Shown here piece after piece: positions 57,401-64,000 of a stretch of 64,000 nucleotides of DNA (position 1 is the stretch's first letter; the number at the start of each line of letters is the position of its first letter). The DNA lies in contig JAILAB010000058.1 of the NCBI GenBank assembly GCA_024681855.1, positions 1-64,000 of the forward strand, written 5' to 3'. Under the pieces are notes generated by a model. That model was given only the letters and a program-made list of their open reading frames with translations, was not told where the DNA came from and ran no database searches. Made by a program: the position numbers and the translations under genes. Source of the DNA: Elusimicrobiales bacterium. GTDB lineage: Bacteria > Elusimicrobiota > Elusimicrobia > Elusimicrobiales > UBA9959.

Positions 57401-57626
57401 TGTTAAGGACAGTCTTGAGATTTTTTTCCGCCATAGCGCGCCGGTAAGCATGGAATTAGCAAAATTATGGACAAAGGTTTTTGGACAGCGCCTTTCTTTC
57501 ATTCCATCTCCTGACGGCGACGGACTGCGCTTCCTCAAAATCAGCCGCCCGATAGATCTTTTGGATAATTTCCTTAAAATAACGGAAGATAAAATGAAAG
57601 TCTCTTTTAATGAAAGTCTCTTTTAA
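54417..57626 (+). CDS. mfd: Transcription-repair coupling factor
   Basis: 1069 aa; [20 protein letters not shown] (RID), [56 protein letters not shown], TRCF-type C-terminus. Confidence 0.95.
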   Translation: [1069 protein letters not shown]

Positions 57627-57759
57627 AGAAAAGTATTGATACAATATAATTATAAAGAACGCAAAGATTACTTCGTAGTCCTGAACTTGTTTCAGGCCCT
57701 CTTTAAGCTGCAGAGATGCTGAAATAAATTCAGCACGGCGTAAAAACTGTAAAATCAAT
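57621..57759 (-). repeat. Dispersed palindrome-rich intergenic repeat, copy 2 (inverted relative to copy 1)
   Basis: Reverse complement reads attgattttacag...gtgctgaatttatttcagcatctctgcagctta...cctgaaacaagttcagga.tacgaagtaat.tttgcgtt, matching 44498..44634. Confidence 0.85.
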
Positions 57760-57927
57760 ATTCTTCTTAATAAAGAGCAAAATGAAAAGTTCTGAAAAAT
57801 AAAAATTGCCGCGATTAATGATGAAAACAGTTTCTTTTGTTAATTTTTCATGCTCTTGCAAATAAAGATTATAATTAGTAAAAATGTATAATTAAGGAAG
57901 TTCAGTATTTTACCGAAAGGAGTATTT

Positions 57928-58644
57928 ATGAAAAAGCTTCTTATGCTTGTTATGATGTTCATGATTGCAGTTCCGGCATCTGCCTCTAATGTGCTTTTCA
58001 TCGGTGATTCTCATTCCGTAGGGCCTTTCGGCTGGAAAATGGATGAGCTTGTGCGCCGCGAGTCTGGAATTAATATTGGCACTTATGCAAGCTGCGGCTC
58101 TGTGTTTAACTGGTGGGAAACAGGCCATGCTACATCATGCGGTTATTTTTTTAGGGATATTAAAGGCTCAACTCTTCATGGCACAAAAACAGCAACGCCC
58201 ATTTTTGATAATCTAATGAAAGAAATAAAACCTCAGATGGTTATTGTTGAGCTTGGCGCAAACTATGCAGGCTGGACTTCAGACGAAGCTGCAGTGGCAG
58301 ATATGAAAAAACTTGTTAAAAAAATCTCTGACGCTGGGGCAAAATGTTTTTGGATAAGCAAGCCCGATGCCCGCAAAGGCAAGGAGAACATCCCCCGCAT
58401 ATTAAGGCTTACCAGAGAGGCTGTGTTGCCATACTGTGCTTTTTTTGACAGCACTTTAGTTACCGAATATCCTGCTGAAGGAGGAGACGGTGTTCATTAT
58501 TGGAATGAAAAGGGCCGTCCCATTGCCGAAAACTGGGCGCATGAGGCTTTTAAGGCAATGAAGCCTATGCTTGCGGATCTGCATGGCAAACAGGATTCTT
58601 CTGATAAGGAATCCTCTAATAAAACAGAGGCAGAATCTAACTGA
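57928..58644 (+). CDS. Secreted SGNH/GDSL-type hydrolase
   Basis: 238 aa; signal peptide; SNVLFIGDSHSVGPFG (block I), VIVELGANYAG (block III-like), GVHYWNEKGRPIAENW (DGVHY, catalytic His). Confidence 0.82.
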   Translation: MKKLLMLVMMFMIAVPASASNVLFIGDSHSVGPFGWKMDELVRRESGINIGTYASCGSVFNWWETGHATSCGYFFRDIKGSTLHGTKTATPIFDNLMKEIKPQMVIVELGANYAGWTSDEAAVADMKKLVKKISDAGAKCFWISKPDARKGKENIPRILRLTREAVLPYCAFFDSTLVTEYPAEGGDGVHYWNEKGRPIAENWAHEAFKAMKPMLADLHGKQDSSDKESSNKTEAESN

Positions 58645-58669
58645 AATATTTTTATAATTAACACGAAGT

Positions 58670-59086
58670 ATGGGAAAAAGGCTTTCTTCAAAATCAACTG
58701 TTTATCTTATTGACGGGTCAAATTTTGTAATGCGTTTTGGCGACAAGCCTTTTCATATCGCCGAAGAAGAGTTTACTGACTGGCTAAGTTTGGCTCGCAG
58801 CACAGAGCTTCTTTCCAATGATGAATTCAGAGTTATATTTGATGGCCCCTGCCGCAGGGAAAAACCTGCGGGACAGGGAATAATCGTTTATTATACGGAT
58901 TCAGAGCCTGCTGATGACTATATAGTCGAGACTGGGGCTTTTCTTACTGGCGCGCATTCCAGAACTGTAATCGTTTCCTCTGACAATGGACTGCTTGCCA
59001 GAGCAAAAGAAGACAATGTCCTCACATTGAGATGTGAGGCTTTTTTTAAACTTGTTCAATGCGAGATTGATAAAAAATCCCGCTAA
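58670..59086 (+). CDS. NYN/PIN-like domain protein (YacP-like putative RNase)
   Basis: 138 aa; TVYLIDGSNFVMRFG, FRVIFDGP, ADDYIVETG, RTVIVSSDNGLLARAKEDNVLTLRCEAFFK. Confidence 0.75.
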   Translation: MGKRLSSKSTVYLIDGSNFVMRFGDKPFHIAEEEFTDWLSLARSTELLSNDEFRVIFDGPCRREKPAGQGIIVYYTDSEPADDYIVETGAFLTGAHSRTVIVSSDNGLLARAKEDNVLTLRCEAFFKLVQCEIDKKSR

Positions 59087-59105
59087 AATATTACTAAAAT
59101 ATCGT

Positions 59106-60134
59106 ATGAATATAAAAAAACTGTTATTTATATTTTTTTCAATGGCATTGCTTGCTGCCATTCCTTATGCAGCGTTTGCTGCCGATGATGATTTTATGTG
59201 GCAAGATGAGGATGAGACTGCATATACTGCGCCTGCCGCAAAAAAATCAGTTAGCAATAAGAAAAAGACAAAGGCTATGTCAGCAAATGCTTCTAAATCA
59301 GCAAAAAAAAGATTGAACAAAAAAAATAAACGCAATAATACTGCTCTGAATGATGATGCCGCGTCTGAAAAATCGGTTTTATCAAATAAAAATAAACCTG
59401 CTGCACAGACTGCGAAAATAAAAAAGTTTAGAAAGAAAACATCAGATGAAATAGACCAGCTTCCATTGCCGCCTCCTCCTAAGAAGAAAAATAAAGAGGA
59501 TTCCCTTTTGCCAAGTAAAGATAAAAAGGAGAATTCTGGAACGGAGAAAAAGACAGAATCTTCTTCTGAGCCGGGAGAGCCTGATTATGAGGCATGGGAT
59601 AGGGAGTATCAGGAAGCTCTTGCCGCTGAGGAAGCGAAAAAAAAGCAGGAGCAGGCTGCTGAAGAGGACTCTGAGCCTAGGGAGCTTAATTATAAGATGC
59701 TTTCCGGGTGGGAGACAGATTCCCGCGATGGCCGCGGAGCGGCTTTCTCTATGAAAAAAAATTCAGCTTCATTCGTAGTTAATGAAAAAAAAGAATCGTG
59801 CGATTCTAAACTGATATTGAAAGAAGTCAATGCTGAACATAAAAAATTTAAACAGAGGGATCGTCCGTCAAAAGTCAAAGCCTATGCCATAAAAAATGGC
59901 GTTTCAGGGTATTACTTCAGTATTGATGACGATCGCAGCAAGCATTATTTTGCTTTTATATGCGCAGGCTCTAAAACTCTTTACATTACATTGAAAAATG
60001 CAGAGTCTGATTCTGTCTTTCAGGAAGCTATGAAATCTTTGCAGATGGAAAAGATCAGCTCAAAAAATAAAAAAAATGCAGAAAAACCTACTCTTAAGCC
60101 TGTAGTTTATATGACGGACATTCTTGTGAGATAA
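59106..60134 (+). CDS. Hypothetical secreted Lys-rich protein with low-complexity N-terminal half
   Basis: Likely start MNIKKLLFIFFSMALLAAIPYAAFA; Lys/Ala/Asn-rich linker; ordered C-terminal segment from LNYKMLSGWETDSRDGRGAAFSMKKNSASFVV. Confidence 0.6.
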   Translation: MNIKKLLFIFFSMALLAAIPYAAFAADDDFMWQDEDETAYTAPAAKKSVSNKKKTKAMSANASKSAKKRLNKKNKRNNTALNDDAASEKSVLSNKNKPAAQTAKIKKFRKKTSDEIDQLPLPPPPKKKNKEDSLLPSKDKKENSGTEKKTESSSEPGEPDYEAWDREYQEALAAEEAKKKQEQAAEEDSEPRELNYKMLSGWETDSRDGRGAAFSMKKNSASFVVNEKKESCDSKLILKEVNAEHKKFKQRDRPSKVKAYAIKNGVSGYYFSIDDDRSKHYFAFICAGSKTLYITLKNAESDSVFQEAMKSLQMEKISSKNKKNAEKPTLKPVVYMTDILVR

Positions 60135-60221
60135 ATTTTTCTGTTAATTGATTAATATAAATTGCTACAATAATATTTGTCCAGCTTATGGACAAAGCTG
60201 TTTGAAAAGCAGTTTTCTGCC

Positions 60222-60305
60222 GGGCTTGTGGCGGAACTGGTAGACGCGACGGACTTAAAATCCGTTTCCCGCAAGGGAGTATGGGTTCGATTCCCATCAT
60301 GCCCA
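60222..60305 (+). tRNA. tRNA-Leu (anticodon TAA)
   Basis: GGGCTTGTGGCGGAACTGGTAGACGCGACGGACTTAAAATCCGTTTCCCGCAAGGGAGTATGGGTTCGATTCCCATCATGCCCA; loop CTTAAAA; long variable arm; no encoded CCA. Confidence 0.94.
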
Positions 60306-60335
60306 CACAAATTTTTAATGTATCCTGGAGGATAT

Positions 60336-60962
60336 ATGCCTGTTGCCCCTATTGGATTTAAAGTCATCGCTTTTGGCCTTGCTGCTGTTGTAGCAGGGCT
60401 TATTCTTTTAAAATGGTGTTTTTGGCTCGGCATGCCTCTGATTGTATTAGGCATTTTATTCTCTGCGTTTTCACTTTATTTTTTCCGCGACCCGGAAAGG
60501 CCTAGAGTATTTGCTGATCAGGAAATTGCATGTCCTGCGGATGGCACTGTAATGTCTGTTCAGAATGAAGGCAAGCCCGGAATAACGGTAATCAGAATTT
60601 TTCTCTCCATTTTTAATGTGCATGTTCAGCGCGCTCCCATTGCCGGCACCATTACGGAGACAAAATACACGAAAGGCAAGTTTGCCGTAGCATATAAGCC
60701 TGAAGCTCGTGAAAATGAAAAAAATTTAATAGCTATAACAGGCCAGGATGGCCGAAAGGTTGAAATTGAACAGATAACTGGCGCAATTGCCAGAAGAATA
60801 GCCTGCTATGTTGCTGAAGGACAGAATGTTAAGTCTGGAGAAAGAGTAGGAATGATTTACTTCGGTTCACAGGTCGCTGTTTATCTTCCTGAAAACGCAA
60901 AAATTCTTGTTAAGCCTGGAGATAAGGTGGCCGGCGCGGAGACTGTCTTAGCTACATGGTAA
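60336..60962 (+). CDS. psd: Phosphatidylserine decarboxylase (short proenzyme type)
   Basis: Start MPVAPIGFKVIAFGL preceded by ctggagg; YFFRDPERPR, IFLSIFNVHVQRAPIAGTITETKY, IYFGSQVAVYLP. ORF track start at 60177 would run through the tRNA. Confidence 0.92.
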   Translation: MPVAPIGFKVIAFGLAAVVAGLILLKWCFWLGMPLIVLGILFSAFSLYFFRDPERPRVFADQEIACPADGTVMSVQNEGKPGITVIRIFLSIFNVHVQRAPIAGTITETKYTKGKFAVAYKPEARENEKNLIAITGQDGRKVEIEQITGAIARRIACYVAEGQNVKSGERVGMIYFGSQVAVYLPENAKILVKPGDKVAGAETVLATW

Positions 60963-60972
60963 TGTTTAGGTA

Positions 60973-61785
60973 ATGACTATGCAGGAAAAAAAGAATATTG
61001 CTGATAAAATCGGAAAAATAGACATAGAAAAAATAAAGCATACTGGAGCCGTGGCTGTTCCGTCTATGTTCACGCTTGCAAATATGGGCTTTGGCTTTTT
61101 TGCGATACTTTCAGCATCGGAGGGGGATTATGTCCGCGCTGCATGGCTCATAGTGTGTTCTTATTTCATGGATATGTTAGATGGCCGTGTTGCCAGATTC
61201 CTCCATGGCGAAAGCCCATTGGGCGTTGAGCTTGACTCATTTGCCGACTGGATGTCTTTTGGCATTGCTCCTGCATATATAATGTTCCGCATGACCTTAA
61301 AGGATATCGGTTATATAGGCTATGCCATAGCTTTCTTTTATGTCCTTTGCGGCCTTTTGAGGCTTGCCAGATTCAACCTTAAAGCTCATTTTGGCGAAGA
61401 AGAAAATTCTCATGCCTCTTTTCAAGGTCTGCCAATTCCGGGAGCGGCTGGCGTAATAATTGCCATTGTTTTAAACTATAGCCTTGTGGAGTCGCTTAGG
61501 GAAGGCGTTTGGGCTAGCATTATGGCAGGCGTATTCGCTTCCTCCTCTTTTATAGTGCCAGTTCTTTCCCTGCTAATGGTGTCTTCAATTCCTTTCCCGG
61601 CTTATAAGGGCGGCATAAGTATGGCTTCTAAATCCGCGCTTATACTTTTGACTGCTGTTCTTGTTCTTTTTATCGGATATCCGAGAGAAACCCTTTTTGT
61701 TGTTTTTTCTTGTTATGTGCTTTACGGCATATTAAGATGCTTGCTCAATCTGATTAAATCTTTATTTAAAAGCAAGACAGCTTAA
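60973..61785 (+). CDS. pssA: CDP-diacylglycerol--serine O-phosphatidyltransferase
   Basis: 270 aa; FMDMLDGRVARFLHGESPLGVELDSFADWMSFGIAPA (CDP-alcohol phosphatidyltransferase motif DG..AR...G...D...D). Confidence 0.95.
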   Translation: MTMQEKKNIADKIGKIDIEKIKHTGAVAVPSMFTLANMGFGFFAILSASEGDYVRAAWLIVCSYFMDMLDGRVARFLHGESPLGVELDSFADWMSFGIAPAYIMFRMTLKDIGYIGYAIAFFYVLCGLLRLARFNLKAHFGEEENSHASFQGLPIPGAAGVIIAIVLNYSLVESLREGVWASIMAGVFASSSFIVPVLSLLMVSSIPFPAYKGGISMASKSALILLTAVLVLFIGYPRETLFVVFSCYVLYGILRCLLNLIKSLFKSKTA

Positions 61786-61807
61786 TTTTTTTGCGGCTTA
61801 ATATAAA

Positions 61808-61849
61808 ACAGCCTCGGAAATAATATTTATTTCCGAGGCTGTTTTTTTA
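61808..61849. terminator. Bidirectional intrinsic terminator between pssA and metG
   Basis: acagcctcggaaat / atttccgaggctgt followed by a T-tract. Confidence 0.8.
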
Positions 61850-61865
61850 CAATGCTTATTCTTCT

Positions 61866-63329
61866 TTAGGCCTTGCGCGGGAAAAGAGGCTTTACCTTTT
61901 CTCCGTCAGCTATGGCTTTTTTTGCTCCAAGATGAATTTTCATGGCTTCTGCCGTAGATGGCATAAACGGCTCTATCCAGCTTGCAATAAGCCTAAGGCA
62001 CCATATTAGTTCATTTAAAAAGCCAGGAAGGGCTTCAGGATCCTTTTTTGCCATTTCCCATGGCTTCCTGTCTGCAACTATCTTGTTTAGGCCGCTAATG
62101 GCAGTCCATATTGTTTCAAGAGCATCTGAAAATTGTAAGGTTTCTATGCTATTGTCTATTTTTCCAGTAAGGGCCGCTAATTCAGCATATATTTTGGACG
62201 AAGGATCTTCTGGCAGCCTTTCATTAAGATTTTTATTAGCCATGTTTATTATTCTTGAAAAAAGATTGCCAAGATCATTTGCCAGGTCAGAATTGTAGCG
62301 GCGCTTAAATGCTTCCATAGAGAAATCGCCGTCTTGTCCGAATGTTACTTCCCTGAATGTGAAATATCTTATAGCGTCCAGGCCATATTCTGCCACTACA
62401 TCTTCCGCTTTTATGAAATTGCCTGTGGATTTAGACATCTTGTCTCCGTTTACAGTCCACCAGCCATGCGCATATACCTGTTTTGGCAAGTCCAGTCCTA
62501 AAGCCATTAGCATGGCTGGCCATATCACTCCGTGAAAGCGGAATATTTCCTTGCCAACAAGATGAACGTCAGCTGGCCAATATTCATTGAAATCTGCTGA
62601 AATATGTTCAGGATTATATCCTCGTCCGGTTATGTAATTCAGCAGCGCGTCAAACCATACATAAATTGTATGCCTGGGGTCTGATTTTACTGGGATGCCC
62701 CAATTAACTTTTGTTCTTGAAACGGAGAGATCTGTTAGCCCTGATTTTACAAAGTTTACAAGCTCTTTGGCTCTATATGACGGCGCGAGGAAGTCAGGGT
62801 GCTCTTCATAATATTTCAGCAGCTGGTCTTGGTATTTTGACAATCTGAAGAAATAAGATTCTTCTTTAAGCGCATCCACAGGCTTGTGATGAATGGGGCA
62901 TTTCCCGTCTTGCAGTTCGTTCTCAGTATAGAAAGCTTCGCAGGATTTGCAGTAAAGACCTTCATATTCACCTTTATATATATCCCCGCTTTTTATGAGT
63001 TTTTCAAAAACAGCCTGCACTGCTTGCTCATGCAGGCTGTCTGTTGTTCTTATGAAATAATCATATTTTATACCGAGAGTTTCCCAAAGAACGCGGAAGT
63101 GTGATGAAATTTCATCGCACCACTGCTTTGGAGGAATGTTTTTTTCTATAGCTGTTTTCTCTATATTAGAGCCATGCTCATCTGTTCCTGTCTGAAGAAA
63201 GGCTTCCCTGTTTTTCATTCGCAGGTGACGGGCTAGAATGTCTGCTGCCATTGTCGTGTAAGCATGCCCTATATGGGGATCGCTGTTCACATAGTATAAA
63301 GGCGTTGTGATATAGTATTTCTTTTTCAT
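61866..63329 (-). CDS. metG: Methionyl-tRNA synthetase
   Basis: 487 aa; YYITTPLYYVNSDPHIGHAYTTMAADILAR, FLQTGTDEHGSNIEKTA, VNGDKMSKSTGNFI (KMSKS). Confidence 0.97.
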   Translation of the reverse strand: MKKKYYITTPLYYVNSDPHIGHAYTTMAADILARHLRMKNREAFLQTGTDEHGSNIEKTAIEKNIPPKQWCDEISSHFRVLWETLGIKYDYFIRTTDSLHEQAVQAVFEKLIKSGDIYKGEYEGLYCKSCEAFYTENELQDGKCPIHHKPVDALKEESYFFRLSKYQDQLLKYYEEHPDFLAPSYRAKELVNFVKSGLTDLSVSRTKVNWGIPVKSDPRHTIYVWFDALLNYITGRGYNPEHISADFNEYWPADVHLVGKEIFRFHGVIWPAMLMALGLDLPKQVYAHGWWTVNGDKMSKSTGNFIKAEDVVAEYGLDAIRYFTFREVTFGQDGDFSMEAFKRRYNSDLANDLGNLFSRIINMANKNLNERLPEDPSSKIYAELAALTGKIDNSIETLQFSDALETIWTAISGLNKIVADRKPWEMAKKDPEALPGFLNELIWCLRLIASWIEPFMPSTAEAMKIHLGAKKAIADGEKVKPLFPRKA

Positions 63330-63337
63330 GTCTGTGA

Positions 63338-64000
63338 TTATTCTCCAAGTAATTGGTCAATTGTTATTCCTGCTTCTTCGCTTGAAAGCAGGGCTGCTTC
63401 CAGTATTCTAGAGGAGGAAACATTGCGCCTGGTTAATGAACGGAGTTCCATTACTTCCTTAATTAGTTTTGCATAGGAATGCTGCTTCCCAGGGGTATTT
63501 TTCCATATCTCTCTTTGCCTGTATGCCATTAGTTCCAAAAAAGCATTTGTCTCTTCCCTGGCTTTATGGGAATCTTTTGGCAGCATTGATGCAAATTGAA
63601 AAATCCTGCTCCTGTCATTATTAAGCATTCTGCTCCTATCCCTAAAGATTTTTATTTTTCTGGCTTTGTCTAGTGAACCGAGGCTGTTTTTTGAGAAAAA
63701 TTCCAAGTCATCGCTGGGAAAACCTTCTTTTTTTAAAAGTATTTTCATCGCTTCTTCTGACAAGGGGGAAAATTTTACTATTGCTGCTCGGGATAGAATT
63801 GTTGGCAGCAGAGAGTTTTTATCTGAAGCAAGCAGGCAGATTATTGTTCCTTCCGGCGGATCTTCCAAAGTTTTTAATAATGAGTTTTGAGCCTCCGGCA
63901 AAAGTTTTTCAGCATCTCTTACTATAAAAACCTTATGGGGGGAGATAAAGGGCTTCTGATATGCTTTCTTTATCATTTCTCTCATTGTGTCAATTTTAAG
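63338..64000 (-). CDS. holB: DNA polymerase III delta' subunit (N-terminus cut by window edge)
   Basis: HKVFIVRDAEKLLPEAQNSLLKTLEDPPEGTIICLLASDKNSLLPTILSRAAIVKFSPLSEE; reading frame stays open to position 64000. Confidence 0.85.
   Translation of the reverse strand, partial: LKIDTMREMIKKAYQKPFISPHKVFIVRDAEKLLPEAQNSLLKTLEDPPEGTIICLLASDKNSLLPTILSRAAIVKFSPLSEEAMKILLKKEGFPSDDLEFFSKNSLGSLDKARKIKIFRDRSRMLNNDRSRIFQFASMLPKDSHKAREETNAFLELMAYRQREIWKNTPGKQHSYAKLIKEVMELRSLTRRNVSSSRILEAALLSSEEAGITIDQLLGE

Noticed and set aside
57465-57758. 97-aa ORF and the matching 44478..44666 ORF
   Set aside because: Their shared peptide comes from the dispersed repeat, not from a protein family; reported instead as a repeat.
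60152-60454. Minus-strand ORFs at 60094-60454 with peptide NRTHTPLRETDFKSVASTSS
   Set aside because: Antisense read-through of tRNA-Leu; a common annotation artefact.
1-64000. CRISPR arrays, prophage, integrases or transposases
   Set aside because: No regularly spaced direct repeats and no phage or transposase-like translations were seen in the ORF track.

Overview
This 64-kb window comes from a bacterial chromosome of moderate GC. It is densely coded, with short operons on both strands. I see no prophage, transposase or CRISPR array. I cannot place it taxonomically from the sequence alone. Most content is housekeeping: HrpB-type helicase (cut by the left edge), S9/L13, dcd, feoA/feoB, rluE, rnd, clpB, oxaloacetate decarboxylase G/A/B, birA, rubredoxin, dnaE, dapF/dapA, transketolase, a PBP1A-type penicillin-binding protein, alr, mfd, psd/pssA, metG and holB (cut by the right edge). 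There are three tRNAs: Leu-CAG, Tyr-GTA and Leu-TAA. The most notable accessory items are: (i) a 356-aa protein that reads as an in-frame fusion of a DUF3990-like (ADP-ribosyltransferase-like) domain with two DUF3791-like segments, parts that to my knowledge usually occur as separate small genes; (ii) an intergenic candidate small RNA whose 12-bp GC-rich hairpin ends in a T-tract and encloses a four-tract C-rich segment (G-quadruplex motif on the other strand); (iii) a 5'-nucleotidase next to a lipoprotein paralogue that appears to have lost every metallophosphoesterase motif; (iv) a perfect 16-bp palindrome upstream of feoAB; (v) a CIRCE operator overlapping the clpB promoter; (vi) two inverted copies of a ~137-bp palindrome-rich repeat. 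All family calls were made by reading translated sequence, not by database search.
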